This document shows positions 1 through 7,819 of a stretch of 64,000 nucleotides of DNA, one piece after another. Position 1 is the first letter of the stretch. Each line of letters opens with the position of its first letter. Position numbers and translations under genes: made by a program. This DNA is from Limnobacter thiooxidans (GTDB lineage Bacteria; Pseudomonadota; Gammaproteobacteria; Burkholderiales; Burkholderiaceae_B). A model generated the notes under the pieces. That model had not been told where the DNA came from, did not search any database, and saw only the letters and a program-made list of their open reading frames with translations. The stretch covers positions 124,001-188,000 of the forward strand of contig NZ_AP028947.1 in NCBI RefSeq assembly GCF_036323495.1, in the 5' to 3' direction.

Positions 1-358
1 AAGGTACCCGTAGTTCACCCCAGGCCGGGTTCATGTGGCTCTTCTTGTGAACCCGGTAGTAGTTAAAACCGCTGTACCACAGGGTACCCACAAAAAATGG
101 AGCCACTGGAAACAGCGGTGCGATAGCCACTGCACTGGCAATCAGCGCCCAGGCCTCTTTGCCTTGTGCGTGAAGTCCCAGAGGAAATTTTTCATAGTTG
201 GGGTCGCAATACCCATGTTGGCGTACTTCCTTGTGGTGCTCATGAAAATGAAACGCCCAGAACGTGCCCCGTTTCTTGCCCAAGCCGTGCAGCACGTAGC
301 GGTGCATGCCCCACTCCACCGCGTTGGCAGTGAAAAGGCCCAATGGAATTCCCAGCAT
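1..358 (-). CDS. Fatty acid hydroxylase / sterol desaturase family protein (partial)
   Basis: The minus-strand reading frame begins at ATG 358 behind a GGAG ribosome site and runs off the window, so only the N-terminal ~119 residues are seen. It starts MLGIPLGLFTANAVEWGMHR and contains the histidine clusters HRYVLH and HFHEHHK. Clustered His motifs of this type bind the di-iron centre in the membrane-bound fatty acid hydroxylase/sterol desaturase superfamily. A hydrophobic stretch around residues 75-100 fits a membrane segment. A GntR/FadR-type regulator lies just upstream on the same strand (21 bases from stop to start), so the two are probably co-transcribed and a lipid-related role is plausible. 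The substrate cannot be told from this fragment. A plus-strand ORF over the same bases is its shadow. Confidence 0.75.
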   Translation of the reverse strand, partial: MLGIPLGLFTANAVEWGMHRYVLHGLGKKRGTFWAFHFHEHHKEVRQHGYCDPNYEKFPLGLHAQGKEAWALIASAVAIAPLFPVAPFFVGTLWYSGFNYYRVHKKSHMNPAWGELRVP

Positions 359-379
359 GAGATGTCTCCGTCACTTGTT

Positions 380-1099
380 TTAATTGTTTGAATTGGTTTT
401 GCTGAATGCGGCGCTCAAAGCCCGGCTGCCCAACTCGATGTGTTGCCGTGCCAGCACTTCGCTGCGGCGGTGTTCCCCGGCACCAATGGCGTCTGCCAAT
501 TGCGCCAGGGTGACAACGTCACGAAATTCTTCCTGCATCACCTGGGTCAGGCTGTGCCAGGCGGCCAGGTAGGTCTGGTTCATGGAATTGAAGGCCAGTT
601 TGAAGACCACATTTCCACTGCCTTGAACCACATGTCCCCAAAACTCGAAGGCCAGTTGCTGCAAGGTCTCCAGTTCAGTCGCAGCCTGCATTTTGTGGAC
701 GATTGGACGAAGCTGTTGTGCCAGCACTTCACCCCCGTGCACTGCGGCGTGTGCCGCCACTGTCGGTGCAATCGCCTTGCGCAGCGCGATGATGCCCAGC
801 GCCACTTCAAGATTCACCTGGCCTTTTGCGGTGCTCATCAGGCTGGGCAGCAGTTCAAGCCCGCCTTCTGATTCAAAGTTCTCAACCTGGGTTGCACCAC
901 CATGCCTGACACGTACCAAACGGGCCTGTTGCAAGCGTTTGATGGCCTCACGCACCGCACCTCTGTTCACCCCGAGAGTTTCAGCCAGTTCACGTTCGGA
1001 TGGCAGCTCCGCGCCTGTGGGCAAGGAGCGGCTCAGAATTCGCTTGCGCAGCTGCAAGTAGACTTGCTCCGAAATTGACGTTTTTTGTATGGAATCCAT
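380..1099 (-). CDS. GntR-family (FadR subfamily) transcriptional regulator
   Basis: 239 residues from ATG 1099. The N-terminal winged helix (about residues 8-75) has the GntR signature, with LPSERELAETLGVNRGAVREAIKRL as its core. The helical C-terminal part (about 100-225) has the spacing of an FCD/FadR-type ligand-binding domain, including an Arg-rich EHRRS segment and a late His. FadR-subfamily proteins bind acyl-CoA or small organic acids and release DNA. The gene precedes a fatty-acid-hydroxylase-type gene on the same strand and is preceded by a perfect palindrome at 1130-1156 whose half-site resembles the E. coli FadR site, so autoregulation and control of lipid genes are likely. The effector is unknown. 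Confidence 0.88.
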   Translation of the reverse strand: MDSIQKTSISEQVYLQLRKRILSRSLPTGAELPSERELAETLGVNRGAVREAIKRLQQARLVRVRHGGATQVENFESEGGLELLPSLMSTAKGQVNLEVALGIIALRKAIAPTVAAHAAVHGGEVLAQQLRPIVHKMQAATELETLQQLAFEFWGHVVQGSGNVVFKLAFNSMNQTYLAAWHSLTQVMQEEFRDVVTLAQLADAIGAGEHRRSEVLARQHIELGSRALSAAFSKTNSNN

Positions 1100-1129
1100 G
1101 GTCTCGCATTGCCTAATTTAAACTCAGAC

Positions 1130-1156
1130 TAACTGGTAAACTCATCATACCAGTTA
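1130..1156. promoter_or_regulatory. Perfect palindrome, probable GntR/FadR-type operator
   Basis: TAACTGGTA (1130-1138) and TACCAGTTA (1148-1156) are exact inverted repeats separated by nine bases. The site lies 31 bases upstream of the regulator's start codon and 35 bases beyond the oxyR stop. The half-site AACTGGT matches that of the E. coli FadR consensus, but the spacing is wider. It is probably an autoregulatory operator of the adjacent GntR protein; this is inferred from position and symmetry. Confidence 0.55.
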
Positions 1157-1190
1157 AGAGGGCTTGGCGATATTGACTTGACTACCTAAG

Positions 1191-2126
1191 TCACGCGGGT
1201 TTGCTGTGTTTTAGAAGTGGGCAAATTTGATGCTCAACAAAACCCAGGTTGGGGTGGCTGCCTCGGGTTACCAAGGCGATGGTCCGCACCGGGTGGGGGG
1301 AGCCCAGTGACACCTCTTTCACATCCGTACCCTTCAAAATACCAGCCTGAATCGCCATGGCCGGCAGCATCGCACTGCCAAGGCCCGAGTTTACCAACTG
1401 CACAATCGTGCTCAGATTCGTGACTTCTACCAAACCATGGTCTCTCAACCCATTTTTTCCAGCATCTGTGTTGCAAGCAGACAAGGTGTGGTCGCGAAGG
1501 CAGTGTCCTTTTTCGAGCATTAGCAGTTTACTTGTATCAATTTCTGTCAAATGCCGCTTTTTTCCATTGAAAAGGGTGTCCTTTTGATGGGCCACCCAGT
1601 GCAGTTTCTCGTCAAACAACTTGAATGCCTGAAGTTTTCCCAACGCGAAGGGAAGCGCAATCAAGGCTGCGTCCAGTTCGCCGTTCTCTACTTCATCGAG
1701 CAAAGCACGGGTCTGGCTTTCGCGGACGTTAAGCCGCAACTCCGGGAATTGGGTGCGTATCTCGCTCAAAACAGCACCAAGCAAAAAAGGCGCAATTGTC
1801 GGTATTACCCCCAGCGTGAAATGGCCAAGGGCTGGGTCAACAGCCTGCCCCGCTTTGGCCACCAGGTCGTTGCCCGCCGACAAAATGTCTTGCGCACGCC
1901 GGGCGGTTTCCAAGCCAATGGGAGTCAAGGCCACATACTGCCTGTCCCGTTCAACCAGTTGCACGCCCAGCGTGCGTTCCAGTTCAGCAATGCCGCCTGA
2001 CAAGGTCGACTGCGTGACAAAGCACAATTCAGCCGCGCGAGTGAAGTTCAGTGTGTCTGCAACAGCCAGCAGGTAGCTGAGCTGTTTTAATGACAGTGCC
2101 GGTGCGTGCGTGTATCGGGAGCTCAT
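1191..2126 (-). CDS. oxyR: Peroxide-sensing LysR-family regulator OxyR
   Basis: 311 residues from ATG 2126. A LysR helix-turn-helix (residues 11-68: LKQLSYLLAVADTLNFTRAA...) is followed by a periplasmic-binding-protein-like sensor domain. The redox segment LEKGHCLRDHTLSAC carries Cys209 and Cys218, nine residues apart as in the E. coli disulfide pair C199/C208, and is flanked by the typical KLLMLE and SAMLPAMAI blocks. In OxyR, peroxide forms this disulfide and switches on catalase, peroxidase and thiol-repair genes. No katG or ahpC lies beside it here. The divergent neighbour is a cyclase-like gene. Gor and the disulfide-reductase fusion 7-10 kb away are candidate regulon members (inference). 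Confidence 0.93.
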   Translation of the reverse strand: MSSRYTHAPALSLKQLSYLLAVADTLNFTRAAELCFVTQSTLSGGIAELERTLGVQLVERDRQYVALTPIGLETARRAQDILSAGNDLVAKAGQAVDPALGHFTLGVIPTIAPFLLGAVLSEIRTQFPELRLNVRESQTRALLDEVENGELDAALIALPFALGKLQAFKLFDEKLHWVAHQKDTLFNGKKRHLTEIDTSKLLMLEKGHCLRDHTLSACNTDAGKNGLRDHGLVEVTNLSTIVQLVNSGLGSAMLPAMAIQAGILKGTDVKEVSLGSPHPVRTIALVTRGSHPNLGFVEHQICPLLKHSKPA

Positions 2127-2276
2127 TCAATGCCTGTTTTAATGCGCGTTTGTTAATCGTATTTTCCAATTAAAGCAGGAAAAATAATTGGGTTGTATTG
2201 GTGATGATTGATTTGGCAATTCAGAACGGAGCACCGCGGGCATTTCTTCAAGCACTGTGCGCCAAACCTTCCTTTG

Positions 2277-3032
2277 ATGCGGTCCAATACCCCTTCCGCA
2301 TTTCCCCTGACTTGCTCGATGAATCCTGCCCATGCGTTTGCCGACCCCTCAGAAATCAAAAGCTTCGGTGATCTGCTAAAAACCCATGCGCCGCACGGCA
2401 TGGGTTCCGACTTGTACGCACAGGTTTGCCAAGCCAACGCCAGCAAACAGTCCCTGGACATGCTGGTCATGGCACTGGACATCCGAAAATCTACCATGCT
2501 CATGAAAGAGGCCATACGGTTTGACCTGTATGCGAAAACCGTGGGTGGCTACATCGAATATGCCGAGGGGCTGGTGCGCAGCCAAGGCGGGTGGTTCGAC
2601 AAATTCACCGGTGATGGTTTTCTGTCATTCTGGCTGGTTTCACCCAACAGCTTGGCAGACACCATGCACACCGTGCTGAAGTTGTCCAAAAACCTGGTGG
2701 ATCGCTTCAATGTCGCAGTGATTGAAGAATTGCGCCGCAATACCAAGAACATGCCTCGGGGGGTGGGTGTTGGCATTGGGATTGATGTCGGCCCAGGCTA
2801 CATTGAAACCTTCGCCAAAGACATATCCGTGCTGGGCAGCCCGGTGGTAGGCGCGGTGCGTATGGAACATTTGTGCACTGAACCTGGCGACCTTTATTGC
2901 AACGTGTTCCCTGGCCATGTCATTCAACAAAACAGCAGCAAGTTCAACAAACTGCTGCGCTTGGAGCGCTGTGTGATGGAAACCAAGGAATACCCGGATG
3001 GGCAGGAAATTTACAAACTTGTGTTGTTGTAG
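2277..3032 (+). CDS. Class III adenylate/guanylate cyclase-homology protein
   Basis: About 251 residues if started at ATG 2277; TTG 2208 and ATG 2319 are also in frame and none has a convincing ribosome site. The body resembles a single cyclase homology domain. LVMALDIRKSTML holds the first metal-binding Asp, GGWFDKFTGDGFLSFW the second, and GVGVGIGIDVGPGY follows. In the segment aligned with the usual VNxAxR (GSPVVGAVRMEHL) the catalytic Asn appears replaced by Val while the Arg is kept, so cyclase activity is doubtful. There is no membrane segment or partner sensor domain. It is divergent from oxyR across a short shared promoter region. It could be an active cyclase of unusual chemistry or a nucleotide-binding regulator. 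Confidence 0.75.
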   Translation: MRSNTPSAFPLTCSMNPAHAFADPSEIKSFGDLLKTHAPHGMGSDLYAQVCQANASKQSLDMLVMALDIRKSTMLMKEAIRFDLYAKTVGGYIEYAEGLVRSQGGWFDKFTGDGFLSFWLVSPNSLADTMHTVLKLSKNLVDRFNVAVIEELRRNTKNMPRGVGVGIGIDVGPGYIETFAKDISVLGSPVVGAVRMEHLCTEPGDLYCNVFPGHVIQQNSSKFNKLLRLERCVMETKEYPDGQEIYKLVLL

Positions 3033-3115
3033 CAAGGGTCGACAATCGTTTCTGTTCAGTGATCCGGGTTAAAACCTGTCGTACACTAAACCCCCCTGTA
3101 CCGCAGCAATCAACC

Positions 3116-4297
3116 TTGAATAAGCAACCCAGCCCCGCCCAACTCGCCCGCACTGCCGGTGCCGCATTTCTTCGCGAGGCCTTGTTGCGCACGCGTGAAC
3201 GCACACTGGGTTTGTTGGCCGATTATGTGGCCACTTTGGAAGCAGATTGCCATGTTCCCTGCCGCCCCGGATTAAACCCGCCACTTTGGGAACTGTGTCA
3301 CGTGGCCTGGTTTCAAGACTGGTGGCTGGCGCGTAATCCCGATTGGGCTTTGGGCTTGGCCTGCAACCCGGATCATCCCCGGACGGAATCGCGTTTGCCC
3401 AATGCGGATGCGCGTTTGAATTCCAGCACCATTGCCCACGACACCCGTTGGGAAATTGGTTTGCCCGATTTACAAGGCACACGCAACTACCTGCAATCGG
3501 CACTCGATGAAACACTGAAGCTGCTTGAAAAAGCCGATGAACTGTGTCGCGAGCACCCTGAAAAATCCGACCAGTTCCTGTACTTTTTTCGCCTCAGCCT
3601 GCTGCATGAGCAAATGCACAACGAGGCTGCAGTGTTCATGGCCAAGTTGCTGAATATTCCATTAAGCCCACAGTACGCAAGGCGTGCTGGCGCGCAAGTC
3701 AGCAAGTCAAACGTTCAACTGGAAATTCCTGCCTCGAAATGGGTTCTCGGTTGGCAAACCAGCGGCTTCGCATTCGACAACGAGTTACCTGCACACACCG
3801 TTCAAATCGGTGCGTTTCAAATCGACTCCCAGCCGGTGTCGTGGGCGCAGTATCTGCAATTCATTCAGGCCACAGGCCACACGGCACCTCCGTTCATTGC
3901 GTTTGAACAGGGTCTTTGGATGAATGTCGCTTTCGGGCAGAAGCGTCCGCTGAATCTGCATGCACCGGCTGAAAACCTCAGTTGGTTCGACGCCCAAGCC
4001 TATTGCCAGTGGGCCGGCCGCCGATTGCCCACCGAGGCCGAGTGGGAATACGCTGCCCACACCCAACCCGACATGACCTGGGGCCAGGTTTGGGAATGGA
4101 CCGCAGACACCTTTTTGCCCTTCGCGGGTTTTAAAATGCATCCCTACGTGGATTATTCCCAACCTTGGTTTCATGACCGCAAGGTGCTCAAAGGCGCCAG
4201 CTGGGCCACTGCACCTGAAATGGTTCACCCCAAGTATCGCAACTACTTTCAGCCTGAACGGCAGGACGTGTTGTCCGGATTCCGTACCTGCAAATAG
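3116..4297 (+). CDS. EgtB/SenA-type sulfoxide- or selenoneine-synthase family protein
   Basis: 393 residues if started at TTG 3116. The frame is open to 2897 but overlaps the previous gene and has no ATG near the N-terminus. An N-terminal DinB-like helical bundle carries WELCHVAWFQDWW and the iron-binding motif HEQMHNE (HxxxHxE) in YFFRLSLLHEQMHNEA. A C-terminal formylglycine-generating-enzyme-like domain has LPTEAEWEYAA, WGQVWEWTAD and SGFRTC. EgtB couples hercynine to a thiol; SenA of Burkholderiales makes the C-Se bond of selenoneine. The overall block pattern looks closer to SenA-like betaproteobacterial proteins, but senB, senC and egtD are not nearby, so the exact reaction is open. It follows the cyclase-like gene on the same strand. 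Confidence 0.78.
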   Translation: MNKQPSPAQLARTAGAAFLREALLRTRERTLGLLADYVATLEADCHVPCRPGLNPPLWELCHVAWFQDWWLARNPDWALGLACNPDHPRTESRLPNADARLNSSTIAHDTRWEIGLPDLQGTRNYLQSALDETLKLLEKADELCREHPEKSDQFLYFFRLSLLHEQMHNEAAVFMAKLLNIPLSPQYARRAGAQVSKSNVQLEIPASKWVLGWQTSGFAFDNELPAHTVQIGAFQIDSQPVSWAQYLQFIQATGHTAPPFIAFEQGLWMNVAFGQKRPLNLHAPAENLSWFDAQAYCQWAGRRLPTEAEWEYAAHTQPDMTWGQVWEWTADTFLPFAGFKMHPYVDYSQPWFHDRKVLKGASWATAPEMVHPKYRNYFQPERQDVLSGFRTCK

Positions 4298-4322
4298 GGT
4301 CACTGTCAGGATCTCCATTATT

Positions 4323-4339
4323 AATCGGAAAATCCGATT
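4323..4339. promoter_or_regulatory. Short perfect palindrome upstream of the ZIP transporter
   Basis: AATCGGA (4323-4329) and TCCGATT (4333-4339) are inverted repeats with a three-base spacer. They lie 91 bases upstream of the ZIP transporter start and 26 bases after the preceding stop. There is no T-run, so a terminator is unlikely. The position suits an operator for a metal-responsive repressor, but the cognate protein is unknown. Confidence 0.35.
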
Positions 4340-4429
4340 GATTCTATCGAAATAATCCGTTGGATCAATGTCCATTGGTGGAACACAATCCATCTTGTAT
4401 TCAAGCAATTCGAAGAACAGGAGCCCACC

Positions 4430-5353
4430 ATGACTTTTCAAACAATCACCCGAATTGCGGGATTGAACCGTATGGGTCAACCCGGTCTGGACACCGTGCG
4501 TGTGGCCCGCGCCGCAATGGGCGTGCTGATCGCCGGCTTTGGTGTGGCAGTAATCTCTTCGGAAGGTGCGCCACTTGTCTGGGCAGCCATTCAGCACATT
4601 CTCGCAACCCCCGCCCAGTTGCAGGCTGTGAAATTGTCCGCCATTGCTGGAGCAGCAACAGGCTTGGGCGGTTTGGCCCTTCTGGTCATGAAAAAAATTG
4701 ACGACAACGGTTTGGGCCTGTTCATTGCAATCGCGGGCGGCATGATGGCCGCCGCTGCAGTCATCTCCCTGTTCCTCCCCGCCATTCAAACCGAGGGTGC
4801 CCTGATGCTGGCCCTGGTGTCTGCGGCAGCAGGCTATGGTGTCATGACCATTCTTGATCAAACCTTGCCCCACGAACACCCTGTAGCAGGCCATGAAATG
4901 GCGGGTGCAGAACGCACGCGCATGGCCTTGCTCATGACCATTGCCATTGCGCTTCACAACGTGCCCGAAGGTTTTGCCGTGGGTGCCAGTATGGGCAACA
5001 TCAACGGTGCATCCGGCACGGCCTTGTCCATTGGCATGCAAAACATACCCGAGGGTTTGATCGTGGCCACTGCCTTGTGGAGTATCGGTATTCACAAAGC
5101 AGTCGCCGCGTCGGCTGCCTTGGCCACAGGATTGGTTGAACCGGTTGGCGCTGCAATTGGTGTGCTTGTGGCAGAGGCCTGGCCGATGGGCACCCCTGCT
5201 TCCATGGCTTTTGCCGCAGGGGCCATGGCCTTTGTGGTGTGCAATGAAATGATTCCGGAGAGCATCAAAATGACAGGAAAAATCAAGACCATTTACAGTG
5301 CAGGCATTTCAACCGTGCTCACCGCCATCGCATTGGCCTGGATGGGCGCCTGA
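4430..5353 (+). CDS. ZIP-family divalent metal transporter
   Basis: 307 residues from ATG 4430 behind AGGAG. About eight hydrophobic segments are visible. The ZIP metal-site signature is clear in transmembrane helix 4 (IAIALHNVPEGFAVG) and helix 5 (IGMQNIPEGLIVATAL), supplying His, Asn and Glu ligands. A His/Glu-bearing loop (PHEHPVAGHEMAGAERTR) precedes them. This is the GufA/ZupT-like bacterial branch, which carries Zn2+ and related ions into the cytoplasm. The N-terminal ~80 residues contain two extra hydrophobic segments. It stands alone, with a short palindrome upstream that may be an operator. The metal preferred in vivo cannot be read from sequence. Confidence 0.88.
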   Translation: MTFQTITRIAGLNRMGQPGLDTVRVARAAMGVLIAGFGVAVISSEGAPLVWAAIQHILATPAQLQAVKLSAIAGAATGLGGLALLVMKKIDDNGLGLFIAIAGGMMAAAAVISLFLPAIQTEGALMLALVSAAAGYGVMTILDQTLPHEHPVAGHEMAGAERTRMALLMTIAIALHNVPEGFAVGASMGNINGASGTALSIGMQNIPEGLIVATALWSIGIHKAVAASAALATGLVEPVGAAIGVLVAEAWPMGTPASMAFAAGAMAFVVCNEMIPESIKMTGKIKTIYSAGISTVLTAIALAWMGA

Positions 5354-5474
5354 TTCCAGAAGACCAGATCCAGAACGGAACAGGGAGCATTTTAGGGGGT
5401 GGTGACCAACCCCGCCAAGCCGAAGAATACCAATCAACAGAAGCCCACCAGGTTTCCTTCTCAAGGAGAATTTC

Positions 5475-6326
5475 ATGGCTGTTGATTTGCTCATTCGCGA
5501 CGGCGAACCCCATTGGTATTTAAGCCCGGACATCTGGGTTGTTCCCGGCAACGACCCCGGCGGTTCGCCCGGTAGCCCGATGGCCGGGCAGCCTGCTTAC
5601 CTGTGGGCCAAAGTGGCCAACAACGGCACCACACCCGCCAACGGCATACGAATTGACTTCTATTGGGCCAACCCGGCCCTGCAGGTCACGCGCAGCAACG
5701 CAACACTGGTGGGTTCTGCCTTCGCCGATGTACCGGCCGGTGGCGTGCAAGACGCCTTGTGTCTGGTGCCCTGGCTCCCCGTCATCGTCAACGGTGGCCA
5801 TGAATGCCTGGTTGCCGTCGCAGACCATCCCGGGCACCCATTGCCCAACCCCCTGCCCGATGCGTTCAATCCCCCGATATACCCGCAAGTGGCCCAGAAA
5901 AACCTCACTGTGCTGAATGCCGCCATGCAGCGCGCATTCCTGTTCGCACTCACCGTATCTGCCTTACCGCGTGTTGACAAAGCAGTCACCGTGACGGCCG
6001 AACTGGGCGACAAGCTGGATGAAAAAACCCTGCTCAGCCTGGGGCTTCGCGGTTTAAAGCCTGCTCGAAAAGCGGCTGTGGAAGTTGGCCTAAGCTCCAG
6101 CCCACGCACCTTGTGCGAGAAAGACCCGGTGGGGGAAACCAAACTGGAAATGCGCATACCCAAGGGCACTTCAACCGGCCTGCACGTGGCCATTCGTGCG
6201 AAAAGCCTCGTAGCTGGCGAATACCAATTCATTCACATTGTTGAGCGTGCTGGCGATGAAGTACTGGGTGGACTCGGTTTCGTGCTGATAGGTCAGGCAA
6301 CAACACACAAGGAGGCCCAGTCATGA
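5475..6326 (+). CDS. CARDB-like domain protein, function unknown
   Basis: 283 residues from ATG 5475, preceded by AAGGAG. The first half has the pattern of a CARDB/immunoglobulin-like domain: SPDIWVVPGNDPGGSPG, then an AGQPAYLWAKVANNGTTPANGIRIDFYWANP block and repeated beta-strand alternation. The second half (about 150-283) is a mixed segment ending VLGGLGFVLIGQ with no family I recognise. There is no signal peptide or lipobox, so export by Sec is not predicted. The stop overlaps the start of the next gene by four bases (ATGA), implying translational coupling and a joint function with that membrane-anchored protein. CARDB-type folds often mediate protein or glycan contacts; the actual role is unknown. 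Confidence 0.6.
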   Translation: MAVDLLIRDGEPHWYLSPDIWVVPGNDPGGSPGSPMAGQPAYLWAKVANNGTTPANGIRIDFYWANPALQVTRSNATLVGSAFADVPAGGVQDALCLVPWLPVIVNGGHECLVAVADHPGHPLPNPLPDAFNPPIYPQVAQKNLTVLNAAMQRAFLFALTVSALPRVDKAVTVTAELGDKLDEKTLLSLGLRGLKPARKAAVEVGLSSSPRTLCEKDPVGETKLEMRIPKGTSTGLHVAIRAKSLVAGEYQFIHIVERAGDEVLGGLGFVLIGQATTHKEAQS

Positions 6327-7819
6327 GCGCCACACCCCTTCAGGTTTTAACCCGTCCATTTGCCATCGAACCCGTCACCAACATCATGCTGCCCGATGGC
6401 ATTTTCGACAACGCCATTTATGACCTGCGCATCGCTTGCCACTACACCAACATGTCGGGTGCTGCGCTGACCAATGTCACCATTTACCTTGAAAGCACTG
6501 GCGACCCCGGCATTGTGCCGGTCGCAAAAACATTTCACTTCGCTTCCATTCCTGCAGGTGCCGCCGTGCTGGTCATGTGGGACGCCAATTTTAAAAATGC
6601 CACACCGGGCAAGCGCCTTGTCAGCTTTGTGGCCAAGGCCGATGGCTTCGATTCTCGCAGAACCATCCAGCAAATATTCGTATCCCAAACCCGATATGAC
6701 CCGGTCACCAACAGTTACACCTGTAGCATTGAAGAAGGTGTTCTGACCATGTCAAACATCAGCGCCATTGTTCAAAATCCGAAGTGGGGTCGGGATGAAA
6801 AGGGCAATTGCGAGTGCCCACCCGACATGGGTCCCTGGATACCCACCGGCGCCACCCTGGCCTGGGTGCCCAACCCGGCGTACAGCGGCATGCACGCCGA
6901 GCTGCCATTTTCCGACCCTTGGTGGAAAGTGCTTGCCATCATCATCGCCGTCATCGCCGCCATTGTGGCTGCGGTTGCCGCCGCCAAAGGCGCTGGCACC
7001 GCTTCATTTGGCGTCAGTGGTACATTCGATGAAACCGAGCCCTCGGTCAATTGTTGCACGCCCGATGTCGATGCCGGCCCTAAGAAAGAATTCACCGTCG
7101 CCGGCGTGGCCTCGGCTGTGGCCACGGTGGCAATCGGCGTGGCGCTTTCCGATGAAGCAGATCCCTTCTGGCGTGGACAAGCCAATACCCTGCCTGCTGA
7201 GGATGAACTCACCGTGGGTGAAAAAGTGGTGGCCAAGTGGAAGCTGCCGGATGAGCCCAACGCCGGCAAGGCCTACACCGCCGACGTGGAATGGACTTAC
7301 ACTCGATTCACCACCGGTAAAACCTACGAATACTCCGTGCGGGAAACCCAAACCAACATCCATTTGTCTGATGGCGTGGAACTGGAAACACCCAACACCG
7401 TTGCGCTGGGCGAACCCCTGTGGGTACGTGCAAAATTCCATCGCACCGAGGGCAAATTGTTCAAGGGCACCGACCTGTATGCCTTTGCACTGTTCCGCGC
7501 ACCCGATGGTTTTACCTTTGTAGTGCCGCTGACTGACGATGGTCTCGGTTTTGATCCAGGTGCCAATGATGGTGCGTATGCAGGTTCTTTGGACATCAAG
7601 GAAGCAATGCGGCAATTGTTGAGGCACCGTCATGAAGTGCGCGGGCTGTGGCGCATCTACGCCTTTGCACAAGACGTGAACCTGACCAAGCCAGGCACAC
7701 CACCGGAAATTGCAGCCCAGCACATTGGCGGATTTTTTGTGGCCAGTGCGGTGTCGCTCACCTTCGACCCCACCTTGCCGTGCCCCATCACTGCGCAGGC
7801 AACAATCACTGTGGTTTAA
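6323..7819 (+). CDS. Unassigned protein with one central membrane segment
   Basis: 498 residues from ATG 6323, coupled by ATGA overlap to the CARDB-like gene. Residues 1-150 look like a beta-sandwich (ACHYTNMSGAALTNVTIYLES...). A cysteine-bearing stretch (GNCECPPDMG) follows. Residues ~199-224 form one very hydrophobic Ile/Ala/Val helix (WKVLAIIIAVIAAIVAAVAA). Behind it come an NCCTP pair and a second beta-rich region with the Asp/Gly motif LTDDGLGFDPGANDGAYAGSL, reminiscent of choice-of-anchor X-type domains. No signal peptide is seen. The gene converges on the dioxygenase-like gene, and the stops overlap by 14 bases. The pair could form a surface or membrane-inserted complex, but no function can be assigned. 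Confidence 0.6.
   Translation: MSATPLQVLTRPFAIEPVTNIMLPDGIFDNAIYDLRIACHYTNMSGAALTNVTIYLESTGDPGIVPVAKTFHFASIPAGAAVLVMWDANFKNATPGKRLVSFVAKADGFDSRRTIQQIFVSQTRYDPVTNSYTCSIEEGVLTMSNISAIVQNPKWGRDEKGNCECPPDMGPWIPTGATLAWVPNPAYSGMHAELPFSDPWWKVLAIIIAVIAAIVAAVAAAKGAGTASFGVSGTFDETEPSVNCCTPDVDAGPKKEFTVAGVASAVATVAIGVALSDEADPFWRGQANTLPAEDELTVGEKVVAKWKLPDEPNAGKAYTADVEWTYTRFTTGKTYEYSVRETQTNIHLSDGVELETPNTVALGEPLWVRAKFHRTEGKLFKGTDLYAFALFRAPDGFTFVVPLTDDGLGFDPGANDGAYAGSLDIKEAMRQLLRHRHEVRGLWRIYAFAQDVNLTKPGTPPEIAAQHIGGFFVASAVSLTFDPTLPCPITAQATITVV

Noticed and set aside
3785..5095. 436-residue minus-strand open frame
   Set aside because: It lies over the EgtB/SenA-type and ZIP genes, whose family motifs are clear; the minus-strand product is His/Gly/Gln-rich low-complexity typical of antisense frames.
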